From contig NZ_BSEV01000006.1 of assembly GCF_027922005.1 (NCBI RefSeq), forward strand, positions 248,001 through 312,000: a stretch of DNA of 64,000 nt. Reading direction: 5' to 3'. A program made the position numbers and the translations under genes. The notes under the pieces are model-generated. The model was not told the DNA's origin, ran no database searches, and was given only the letters and a program-made list of their open reading frames with translations. Origin of the DNA: Streptosporangium carneum. Its GTDB lineage: Bacteria; Actinomycetota; Actinomycetes; Streptosporangiales; Streptosporangiaceae. Below, one piece after another: positions 7,378-15,191 of the stretch; within the stretch, counting starts at the first letter, position 1, and every line of letters begins with the position of its first letter.

Positions 7378-9303
7378 ATGACGACCCCCGACCCGACGAG
7401 CCCGGTGGCCCGGCTGCTGCGCTACGCCAACGAGGTCCACGCGCTGGCGGGCCGGTGCGGCAGGCCCGACCTGGCCGAGGTGCTGGCCGCGAGCGCGGCC
7501 AGGTGGAAGGACGAGTGCACCGACATCGTGGTCGCCGGAGCGCAGAAGCGGGGCAAGAGCCGGCTGCTCAACACCCTGGTCGGCCACCCCGACCTGGTCC
7601 CCGTCGACGCCGACGTCGCGACCAACTGTTTCCTGTCGCTGCGGCGCGGCCCCCGTCTGACCGCCGTCGTACACCGCAGCACCGACAAGGGCCCCGTCCA
7701 GACCCCGATCACCGTCGAGTCGATTCCCGACTACGCCTCGATGCGCGGCGACGCGGGAAAGCGGCGCGACGTCGTCAGCGTGGACATCACCCTCGACAAC
7801 CCGCTGCTCGACGGCCTGCGGCTGCTCGACACCCCGGGCGTCGACAGTCTGACCGTCGGCCACCGGCAGGTGACCGTGGCCATGCTCCAGCGGGCCGACG
7901 CCCTGCTGTTCACCCTCAGCGCGCAGGACCAGCCGGTGCTCAGGCACGAGCTGGAGTTCCTCGCCGAGGCCGCCGAGCGGGTCCAGGCGATCGTGTTCGT
8001 GCTGACCAAGGTGGAGGACTCCACCAACTGGCTGAGCCTGCAGGAGGAGAACAAGGCCCGTCTGAGGACCTTCGTCACCGAGGCGATCACCGCGAACCCC
8101 GACAGGACCGCGACGCTCGCGCCGCTGCTCGAGGCCCCCTGGATCCCGGTGAGCTCCAAGCTCGCCGAGGCGGCGGCGGCCAAGCGGCGGGAGGGACGCG
8201 TCGAGCGCGCGGACACGCTGCGGGCCCGCAGCGGCATGGACGTGCTGGAGCGGCACCTGCGCGGGTTCGCGGAGGGCAGGGAGTCCGCGCGCGGCGCCAC
8301 CGTGGTCGCCGCCGCGCTGTCGGTGCTCGGCTCGCTGACGACGGGGGCGAAGGACGACGTCGCCGTGGGCTCGGACGACGAGGGCGACCTCACGACCCGG
8401 CTCGCCGAGGTCGACGCCGAGCTGGAGGCCCTCACCGAGCTGGCGGGCCGCCGCAGGGCCGGGATGGTGGCCAACACCTTCCTCGGGCGCGAGGTGGGCG
8501 GGATCGTGGCGGCGCGGGTCGCCGAGATCCGCCAGCCGTACGAGAACGTGATCGCCACGCTGAAGAAGCAGGAGCAGGTCGACAGATACATGGCGGAGCT
8601 GCCGGAGAGCGTGCAGCGATCGCTGGAGGCCGCCTGGTCGCAGATCGTCTACGACGTGGAGACTCTGGCGAGGACCACGCTGAACTCCTTCGCCCGCGAC
8701 CTCGGGCTCGACCCGGTCGAGTTCGCCGCCGACAGGCGGACGATGCCCAACCTGACGCAGGTCCAGATCAAGGGAGACCAGTCCGCCAACGAGCCGGTCA
8801 ACGTCGACATGGTGCGGGACGTGCTGCCCTCGGTCTCGATGGGAGTGTCGTTCGGCGGCCTCGCCGCGGCCATGCTGGGGCCGATCGGCTTCCTGCTCAT
8901 CGCCCCCGCCATCGGCGCGGCCATCTTCATGGGGCGGCGCTCGCTGGAGAAGGTGCAGCGCAGTCAGGCCGCGGTCAGGGGAGCGCTGCGCGACCAGTTC
9001 TCGGTGATCGCCAGGGAGATGACCCTCGACCTGGAGCGGATGGTGGCCACCTGGCGGGTCGGCGTCGAACAGGCCGCCGACGACAGCCTGCTGCGGCGGC
9101 GCAAGGAGCTGGAGACCAGGCGCGCCGAGCTGAAGTCCGCCTCGGCCCGCTCGGCCGCCGACCGCCAGAAGGCGCGGCAGTCGGGCCAGGACCGCATCAC
9201 GGCGATCAACACCCTCACCGCGCGCGGCCACGAGCTCCGCAGCGAGCTCGCCGCCGCGGTGGCCGCCCTCGGCGCGGGCCCGGCCACGGCGCCGCAGGCC
9301 TGA
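7378..9303 (+). CDS. Dynamin-like GTPase, IniA type, with membrane hairpin
   Basis: A 641-residue bacterial dynamin, close in length and layout to mycobacterial IniA. G1 is GAQKRGKS (residues 54-61), G3 is DTPGVDS from 151, and G4 is TKVED (210-214). A helical stalk follows. About residues 485-520 form a hydrophobic, Gly-rich hairpin (GLAAAMLGPIGFLLIAPAIG) that should insert into the inner leaflet. The C-terminal 100 residues look coiled-coil, rich in Glu, Arg and Ala. The gene is third in the operon, 84 nt after the IniC-like gene, with AGGAG before the ATG. GTP-driven membrane fusion or shaping, perhaps as a hetero-oligomer with the IniC-like protein, is inferred from the family. Confidence 0.85.
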   Translation: MTTPDPTSPVARLLRYANEVHALAGRCGRPDLAEVLAASAARWKDECTDIVVAGAQKRGKSRLLNTLVGHPDLVPVDADVATNCFLSLRRGPRLTAVVHRSTDKGPVQTPITVESIPDYASMRGDAGKRRDVVSVDITLDNPLLDGLRLLDTPGVDSLTVGHRQVTVAMLQRADALLFTLSAQDQPVLRHELEFLAEAAERVQAIVFVLTKVEDSTNWLSLQEENKARLRTFVTEAITANPDRTATLAPLLEAPWIPVSSKLAEAAAAKRREGRVERADTLRARSGMDVLERHLRGFAEGRESARGATVVAAALSVLGSLTTGAKDDVAVGSDDEGDLTTRLAEVDAELEALTELAGRRRAGMVANTFLGREVGGIVAARVAEIRQPYENVIATLKKQEQVDRYMAELPESVQRSLEAAWSQIVYDVETLARTTLNSFARDLGLDPVEFAADRRTMPNLTQVQIKGDQSANEPVNVDMVRDVLPSVSMGVSFGGLAAAMLGPIGFLLIAPAIGAAIFMGRRSLEKVQRSQAAVRGALRDQFSVIAREMTLDLERMVATWRVGVEQAADDSLLRRRKELETRRAELKSASARSAADRQKARQSGQDRITAINTLTARGHELRSELAAAVAALGAGPATAPQA

Positions 9304-9382
9304 GGCCGTCTCGCGGCGGCGAGGTCTCCAGGACAGGTCTCTGAAAGGCCCGGGGACGTTCTCGGACGGTCCGGGGACGTCT

Positions 9383-9410
9383 CCGGCCCCGGCCCTCCGG
9401 ACGGGGCCGG
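9383..9410 (+). terminator. Possible terminator after the dynamin operon
   Basis: CCGGCCCC (9383-9390) pairs with GGGGCCGG (9403-9410) over a 12-nt loop, and TTCCCCTTCC follows. It is weak as an intrinsic terminator but well placed between two convergent operons. Confidence 0.4.
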
Positions 9411-9489
9411 TTCCCCTTCCCCAGGGCCGTCGCCTTCCCCGGGCCGTCACCGGCGTGACGGCCGCCAGGAGGCCGGTGCCACGGCGGCC

Positions 9490-9541
9490 GGTGTCGCGAC
9501 GGGCGGTGTCGCGACGGGCGGTGTCGCGACGGGCGGTGTCA
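9490..9541. repeat. 15-bp tandem repeat between convergent dynamin and Hsp70-like genes
   Basis: The unit GGTGTCGCGACGGGC occurs three times (9490-9534) plus a seven-base partial copy that reaches the stop codon of the Hsp70-like gene. The unit contains the palindrome TCGCGA. The unit length is a multiple of three, so copy changes could extend into the coding end without a frameshift. Confidence 0.75.
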
Positions 9542-12133
9542 CAGCGGCAGGTGCACCAGGACGGCGGGCTGGTCGCGCGTCGCCCCCGTCGTGTCACCGG
9601 GACGGTGCAGGCAGAGCAGGCCCGTCGAGACCCGGGCGACCGGCTCGAACATCCCCTGGGTGCGGTGCACCTCCCGCGCTCCCGTGGGAGTGACGTGCAG
9701 GAGCCTGCTGCGGCCCGCGTCCAGCATGGTCATCCACATCGAGTCGCCGTCGGCGACCAGGCGCGGGCGCTCCCAGCGGTGGCGGGAGGTGAGGTGACCG
9801 GCCAGGGTCGCCGACTGCTTGCCCATCAGGAACTCCAGCGTGTGCGTCCGCTGGTCGAAGATCCCCACGGACCAGCCCCTGGCGGGGCTCACCTGGTCGG
9901 TGCCGACCGCGTAGATCTGGCCGCCCGCGGGGACCCAGCGCAGAGCGCCCGTCCTGGGACGCGGCATGACCAGCTTGGTCCTGCCGTCGGCGGTGTCCGC
10001 CTCAAGGCCCGCCGAGCTCGAGGTGAACCACCTGCCGTTGTGCAGGACGACCTGGTGGAGCCAGCTGCGCCCCGGCTCCCGCACCGTCGGGCGCACGACG
10101 CCGCCCGGGTCGACCAGGCACAGCACCTGCCACGGCCTGAAGTCGTGGTGCCTGTTCTGGAACATCGGCTTGTTGCTGTTGAACTGCCCGAGAACCACCG
10201 TGCAACCCGGCGCGCCCACCGAGGGCGACGGCTCGTTGCCGCTCGGCCCCTCCTGGTCGACCAGCCGCCGCAGCCTGTTGTCCTCGTTGAGGAACCACTG
10301 GGCGTAGGGCCCCAGGTCGCGCGGCTGGGGCGGCTGGAACATGAACCCCCCGCCCAGGTCGAGCTCGATCATCGCCAGGTGCCCGATCTCCCCCCAGGGC
10401 AGGCCGACCGAGGTGTCGACGGGGGTGGCCTGCCGGGGCTGGAAGAAGACCCACGCGGCACGGCCCTGCGCGATCACGGTGGGGTTCCCCCACACCTGGA
10501 GCGGGTGGGTGCCGCGGATGGCGAGGTCCGGGGTGAGCGTGCGGACCAGCACCTGGGCGGGCCCGACCTGCTCGACGGCGGCGACGCCATCGCGCGACAC
10601 GGCCCACTCGACCAGTCTGCCGAAGCCGAGCTCGCGGTCGTACCTGCCCTCGATCCCGTCGAGCCTGCGCAGGAAATGGCCGGTCTCGAAGGCCTGGTGA
10701 ACGAAGACCCTGCCGGCCTCCGCCCGCGCCTCGAGCACGCCGTCCATCACCTTCTCGACCCCGGCGACGACGGGTCCCGCGGCGGGGGCGCCGCCCGCGC
10801 CCCTCTGCCCGGGGCCCTGGCCGTCCCCCTGCGCGCCGAACGTCCGGTGACCTCCGGTGTGGCCGCCGTCGGGGCCGGTGAAGGCCCGGTGGCCCTCGGC
10901 CGGCCCCGCCTGCGTCCCGGCGGGGAACTGCTGGGCGCCGGTGGGCCCGCCGGTGAAGGCCTGCTGGGGGACCTGCTGGGAAACACGGTTGCCCGAGACG
11001 CTCTGGCCCGTCGTGCCCGTCGCGAGGCCGACGCTCTGCTCCGGGTCGCGGTGCTCGACCTTGAGCTTCCAGGCGAGCTGGGCCGCGCCGTACGCGACGA
11101 CGATCTTCGGGTCGTCGTAGGTCCGCACCCGGTCTCCGAGCCGGTCGCGCACGGCCTGCTGGACCAGGGGCATCCGGCTGGCGCCCCCGGTCATGAACAC
11201 CGCGGCCAGCTCGTCCTGCGGGATGCCGGCCCCGCGGATCGTCTCCTCCAGGATGTCGACCGTCTTGACGATCTCGTTGCCGATGAGGTCCTCGAGGTCC
11301 CCCCTGGCGATGTGCACGTCCTCGTTGATGCCGACCACGTAGTGGGAGGAGGTCTCGAACTTCGACAGGGCCTCCTTCGCCTCCCTGGCCATCTTGAGCA
11401 GGTCGGCGGCATAGCTCACGTAGCGGCGTTCCGGGTTGGTGGTCACCTGCTCCCACCACTCGGCGTCGAGCCGCTCGATCTGCGCCCCGATGAAGGCGAA
11501 CACCTGCTCGTCGAACACCTCCCCGCCGATCTCGTCGCTGCCGCCGGGCTCCCCGACGACCTTGAAGTCGCTTCCGTCGACGGTGAGCACGGCCGCGTCG
11601 AACGTGCCGCCGCCGAGGTCGTAGACGGCGAGGTGCGACCCGCCCGTGGCACGCCCCGCGGAGGCGAAGTAGCGGGCGGAGGCGACGGGCTCGTCGATGA
11701 GCACGATCCGCACGCCGCGCACGACCTGCCTGGCCGCCTCGAGCAGCACGGCCTTGCGGTCCGGGCCCCAGGCGACCGGATGGGTCAGCGCGATGCAGTC
11801 GGGCGCCGCCCCGTCGAACCGCCGCCTGCCCTCGCTCACGAACAGCTCCAGCAGCGCGGCCATGGCGTCGGCCACGGCGACCGGCACCCCGCCGAGCAGC
11901 ATCCGGCCCCGGCCCACGTAGCGCTTGGGGTTGCGCTCGACGCGTTCGGGGCTGATCGCGATCCCTCGCTGGGCGATCCGGCCCGCGACCAGCGTCCCGC
12001 GCTCGTCGAGCATGACGGCTGAGGGAATGCGCCGCTCTCCCTCGACCTCCAGGATGTCGAAGCGCCCTTCGGCGGCTATGACCCCGGCGGAGAAACTCGT
12101 CCCGAGATCGACACCGAGGCACCACTGCGCCAT
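9539..12133 (-). CDS. Hsp70-like ATPase with non-canonical C-terminal domain
   Basis: An 864-residue protein. Residues 4-358 are a full Hsp70/actin-fold nucleotide-binding domain: phosphate-1 DLGTSFS (9-15), phosphate-2 YDLGGGTFDAAVL (171-183), adenosine motif TGGASRMPLV (315-324). Residues about 365-455 are a Gly/Gln/Pro-rich linker. Residues 456-864 lack the usual beta-sandwich and lid of the substrate-binding domain. They are rich in Trp, Gly and beta-strand-like segments (DDFRPWQVLCLVDPGG-type, LEFLMGKQSA), which suggests a propeller-like or other all-beta sensor. ATG 12133 is preceded by GAGGAG; an in-frame start 13 codons upstream lacks one. The gene converges on the dynamin operon. It likely uses the GrpE-like protein at 3488 as exchange factor; no J-domain gene is nearby. 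Confidence 0.8.
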   Translation of the reverse strand: MAQWCLGVDLGTSFSAGVIAAEGRFDILEVEGERRIPSAVMLDERGTLVAGRIAQRGIAISPERVERNPKRYVGRGRMLLGGVPVAVADAMAALLELFVSEGRRRFDGAAPDCIALTHPVAWGPDRKAVLLEAARQVVRGVRIVLIDEPVASARYFASAGRATGGSHLAVYDLGGGTFDAAVLTVDGSDFKVVGEPGGSDEIGGEVFDEQVFAFIGAQIERLDAEWWEQVTTNPERRYVSYAADLLKMAREAKEALSKFETSSHYVVGINEDVHIARGDLEDLIGNEIVKTVDILEETIRGAGIPQDELAAVFMTGGASRMPLVQQAVRDRLGDRVRTYDDPKIVVAYGAAQLAWKLKVEHRDPEQSVGLATGTTGQSVSGNRVSQQVPQQAFTGGPTGAQQFPAGTQAGPAEGHRAFTGPDGGHTGGHRTFGAQGDGQGPGQRGAGGAPAAGPVVAGVEKVMDGVLEARAEAGRVFVHQAFETGHFLRRLDGIEGRYDRELGFGRLVEWAVSRDGVAAVEQVGPAQVLVRTLTPDLAIRGTHPLQVWGNPTVIAQGRAAWVFFQPRQATPVDTSVGLPWGEIGHLAMIELDLGGGFMFQPPQPRDLGPYAQWFLNEDNRLRRLVDQEGPSGNEPSPSVGAPGCTVVLGQFNSNKPMFQNRHHDFRPWQVLCLVDPGGVVRPTVREPGRSWLHQVVLHNGRWFTSSSAGLEADTADGRTKLVMPRPRTGALRWVPAGGQIYAVGTDQVSPARGWSVGIFDQRTHTLEFLMGKQSATLAGHLTSRHRWERPRLVADGDSMWMTMLDAGRSRLLHVTPTGAREVHRTQGMFEPVARVSTGLLCLHRPGDTTGATRDQPAVLVHLPL

Positions 12134-12349
12134 TTGCCACTCCTCGTAGATGCGAACCCGATCATCCCGCACTCACAGGCCGTGTCCCGATCGCGAGGGG
12201 CGCACCAGGAACGATCCAGGGTGCGCGGGAGGATCATCGGGGTGAGTACGGGGCGGGAAGGCACCATCTTACGGTTCCCAGCGGGTCCACGGGGGGCCGC
12301 GGCCGGTCCGCGGGAGTCCGTGAGGGCGCCGCCGCCCCGCGGGACGGTG

Positions 12350-13282
12350 TCAGCTCCCGGGATCGCCGGTCTGCGGACGGGCCGCCAGGGCGGCGAGCAC
12401 CTGAGCGAACTCCTGGGGCGGAGCGACGACCAGGCGCGTCTGGCCCTCCTGGGTGACGAGGTCGGCTTTGATGAGGGTGAGTCTGTCCTCGTGCCACCAG
12501 TAGACCTGGGAGCTGAGCCCGCCGGCCCGCAGGTCGCACTCGCGCTGGGCGAACAGCCGCAACCGCTCGATCGCGCGGACGACGCCGATGCCCTCGACCG
12601 GATGGACGACCATCGTGGCGGGGTCGGGCAGCGCCACGAGCACGCCGTCCGCGGGCACGGGCAGGTGGTCGCCCAGGTGACGCAGGTGGGCCGCGACGCT
12701 CGCGGTCGCACCGCTCAGCCTCAGGACCGCGACGCCGCCGAGGTCGGCCTCGGTGACGGAGAGCCGCTCATGACGGTGGGCGTTGCGCAGGGCCTCCTCG
12801 AGCGCCTGCGCCGCGGTGATCGGCCAGCAGCCGACCTCCTCCGGACGGACCGGCCTGGCGGCCTCGCCGTGTCCGACGGTGAGCACCTCGACCAGGTCGG
12901 CGGTGAGATGACGGCCGACCACGCCCGCCGCGCCCAGTTCGTCGTCGAGCTGGAGCCTGGTGCGCAGCAGCGGGCGGGCCTGGAACAGGTCACAGGCGTC
13001 GAAGGGCTCGTCCGCCGTGGCCAGGACGTGGGACAGGTGCTCGGAGACGAGCACCGGCCAGTCCTCCCTCGAGCGTCTGCGCGCCTCCGCCCGCAGTCCG
13101 GCCAGCCGCACGGTGAACCGGCGGGGGCCGGAGAGGGTCAGCGTGCCGCCGTCGGCGGCGAAGGCGCAGGTGTAGCCGAGGGTGTCGGCGACCAGGGCGA
13201 GGAGGGAGTCGAGATCGACGTCTTCGACCGGACGCGCGGGTCTCCTGGTCTGCCGGTCACGATGCCGCCGGAACAGCCTCAC
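12350..13282 (-). CDS. Uncharacterised soluble protein next to the Hsp70-like gene
   Basis: A 310-residue protein without signal peptide or membrane helix. It starts with a basic stretch (MRLFRRHRDRQ) and then has an alternating alpha/beta pattern. The middle (FTVRLAGLRAEARRRSREDW, WPITAAQALEEALRNA) faintly recalls the DUF1444 family, but I could not identify it. It lies 216 nt upstream of the Hsp70-like gene on the same strand and 39 nt after the LD-carboxypeptidase gene, so co-transcription with either is possible. No catalytic motif stands out. Confidence 0.65.
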   Translation of the reverse strand: MRLFRRHRDRQTRRPARPVEDVDLDSLLALVADTLGYTCAFAADGGTLTLSGPRRFTVRLAGLRAEARRRSREDWPVLVSEHLSHVLATADEPFDACDLFQARPLLRTRLQLDDELGAAGVVGRHLTADLVEVLTVGHGEAARPVRPEEVGCWPITAAQALEEALRNAHRHERLSVTEADLGGVAVLRLSGATASVAAHLRHLGDHLPVPADGVLVALPDPATMVVHPVEGIGVVRAIERLRLFAQRECDLRAGGLSSQVYWWHEDRLTLIKADLVTQEGQTRLVVAPPQEFAQVLAALAARPQTGDPGS

Positions 13283-13321
13283 GCGTCCATCCTCTCTGCC
13301 GGTTTCCTCCTAGGTCCGCAC

Positions 13322-14269
13322 CTAGACTGCCTCCACGGAGACGGTGATTGAGCCGGTCAGAGAGCACAATTGTGCATCAATAGCACCAAGTGCCCCCAGT
13401 AGCACACTGAACTGTGGTGTCCCGTGCCCGATCGGAAGACCCGCGATCACCGGCACTCCGAGCGGCGCGAGCCGCTCCTCCAGCGTCGGGTACGGGTCTC
13501 CGCAGCCGACCCAGGAGCCCAGGACGAAGCCCGCGGCCCCGTCGAGCGCCCCCGACATGATCAGCTGGGTGAGCATCCTGTCGATCCGGTAGGGCGCCTC
13601 CGCGACGTCCTCGAGCAGCACGATCATGTCCCGCGCCTGCAGTTGGTACGGCGTGCCGCACAGCGCGGCCAGCAGGCTGAGGTTACCGCCGGTGAGCGGG
13701 GCGACGACATCGCCGGGAACGATGACCCGGTCGCCGAAGACCGGCGAGGGGGCGTCGAACAGGGCCGAGGCGAAATGCTCGAACGTACGGGGCTCCGGTC
13801 CGCCCGGGTCGCTGATCGTGGAGCAGGCGGGCATCGGGCCGAACAGCGAGGCGACCCCCAGCTCGACGGCGAACGCCCTGTGCAGCGCGGTGACGTCGCT
13901 GGAGCCGACCAGCGTCTTGGGGCCCGCGGCCCGCATGACGTCCCAGTCGAGCAGGTCCACGGTCCGGGTCGCGCCGTAACCGCCCCTGGCGCAGAACACC
14001 GCGGCCACGGCCGGGTCGCACCACGCCTCCTGCAGGTCCGCCGCCCGCGCCGCGTCCGAGCCCGCCAGGTAGCGGTCCCGGTCGAGCACATGGGCCCCGG
14101 TGACGACCTCCAGTCCCAGCTCCCGCAGGATCCGGACGCCGCGCTCCAGGCGCACCTGGTCGGGAGGACCGCAGGGGGCGACGACCGCCACCACGTCGCC
14201 GGGACGCAGCCTGGGCGGGACGACCGCGCCCTCCGACGAGATGGGAATGGGCGTGGCCGGTTCGTTCAT
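13322..14269 (-). CDS. LD-carboxypeptidase, peptidase family S66
   Basis: A 315-residue serine peptidase of the LdcA/MccF family. Characterised members remove the terminal D-Ala from L,D-linked murein tetrapeptides during wall recycling, or cleave microcin C-like compounds. The catalytic triad is visible: Ser124 in VGSSDVTALH, Glu220 in VLLEDVAEAPYRID, His282 in GLPIGHG. CARGGYGATR near residue 95 is the typical glycine-rich segment. Length is normal and there is no export signal, so it should act in the cytoplasm. It diverges from the sulfotransferase gene across only 30 nt, so the promoters must overlap or the transcripts be leaderless. Confidence 0.9.
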   Translation of the reverse strand: MNEPATPIPISSEGAVVPPRLRPGDVVAVVAPCGPPDQVRLERGVRILRELGLEVVTGAHVLDRDRYLAGSDAARAADLQEAWCDPAVAAVFCARGGYGATRTVDLLDWDVMRAAGPKTLVGSSDVTALHRAFAVELGVASLFGPMPACSTISDPGGPEPRTFEHFASALFDAPSPVFGDRVIVPGDVVAPLTGGNLSLLAALCGTPYQLQARDMIVLLEDVAEAPYRIDRMLTQLIMSGALDGAAGFVLGSWVGCGDPYPTLEERLAPLGVPVIAGLPIGHGTPQFSVLLGALGAIDAQLCSLTGSITVSVEAV

Positions 14270-14299
14270 CCACCAAACGGTGCCACACTGGGCTCACAT

Positions 14300-15181
14300 A
14301 TGCGACCTCCGACCCACATCCTCGTGGTCAACGGCATCAAGGTCCGCAAGCCGGTGTTCGTGCTCGCCGCCCCCCACTCCGGCTCGGACCTGCTCGCCCG
14401 CGCCCTGAAACGCTCCCCCGGCTTCCACGTCACAATGGGGCGCGCCTCGGTGGCGCACGTCGTGTACGCCTTCGCCAGGCGCCCGTCCATCGCGGGGCGG
14501 GGCACGGGCGCGACCCGGGTGCTGCGCGACGCGCTGGCCGAGTCGTGGCAGATCGTCCCCGGCGCGTGCATGGAGTGTCCCGCCCCCTGCAGGGAGGCGG
14601 GAGGGGTGACCGGGGCGGGCCCGTGCGCCGCCTCCGGCGCCGTCGCCAGGTTCGGCGACGCCAGCCCCGACCTGCTCTACAGCGCCTCCGTGCTGCTGCA
14701 GGCCTTTCCCGACGCCAGGTTCGTCCAGCTCATCAGGGACGGCCGCGACGTGGCCGCCGACATGCTGGCCGACCCCGCGGCGCTGTCGTGGTTCAGGCCC
14801 GCCATGCTGAGCGAGGAGACGGAGTTCCCCAACCCCTTCCTCGGCGTCAAGTCCGGTGAGCACGGCGACCGCTGGAAGGCCATGCCGACGGCGGGCAAGT
14901 GCGCGCTGCGCTGGCGCAGCGCGGTCCGCCTGTCGGCCGCGCTCCACCAGGAGCTTCCCCGCGAGCAGCTGATGACCCTGCGCTACGAGGACCTGGCCGC
15001 CGACCCCGCGGAGGCGGTCCGGGGACTGTCCGACTTCCTGGAGACCAGGGTCTCCAGGGTCGCCCTGTACGGCAGGAACGCGCCGAAGGTCGGCATCTGG
15101 CGCAGCAGGCTGCGCGGCTCGGACGCCGAGCTCGTGGAGAAGGTCGCCCGCGAGGAGCTGGCCCGGCTGGGCTACCGGTGA
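14300..15181 (+). CDS. PAPS-dependent sulfotransferase family protein
   Basis: A 293-residue protein with the two PAPS-binding signatures. The 5'-phosphosulfate loop is APHSGSDLLARAL (residues 24-36), and the 3'-phosphate motif is RFVQLIRDGRDVAADML in the middle. RYEDLAADP is the late conserved block. A Cys-rich insertion (CMECPAPCREAGG) is odd and may hold a disulfide or metal. The acceptor (glycan, lipid or metabolite) cannot be told; no sulfate-activation genes are nearby. No clear ribosome-binding site precedes ATG 14300, which fits a leaderless mRNA given the 30-nt gap to the divergent gene. Confidence 0.8.
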   Translation: MRPPTHILVVNGIKVRKPVFVLAAPHSGSDLLARALKRSPGFHVTMGRASVAHVVYAFARRPSIAGRGTGATRVLRDALAESWQIVPGACMECPAPCREAGGVTGAGPCAASGAVARFGDASPDLLYSASVLLQAFPDARFVQLIRDGRDVAADMLADPAALSWFRPAMLSEETEFPNPFLGVKSGEHGDRWKAMPTAGKCALRWRSAVRLSAALHQELPREQLMTLRYEDLAADPAEAVRGLSDFLETRVSRVALYGRNAPKVGIWRSRLRGSDAELVEKVAREELARLGYR

Positions 15182-15191
15182 CCCCGCGAGG

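Noticed and set aside
5679..9344. 1221-codon plus-strand frame across both dynamin genes
   Set aside because: Arg/Pro/Gly-rich, no motifs; the other frame holds intact GTPase motifs and proper starts.
9490..9541. CRISPR array
   Set aside because: The 15-bp units are head to tail without spacers and no cas genes are present.
6970..9597. Large minus-strand frame opposite the IniA-like gene
   Set aside because: No recognisable domain and low-complexity composition typical of antisense GC frames.
9455..12022. Large plus-strand frame opposite the Hsp70-like gene
   Set aside because: Antisense shadow; Hsp70 motifs are clear on the minus strand.
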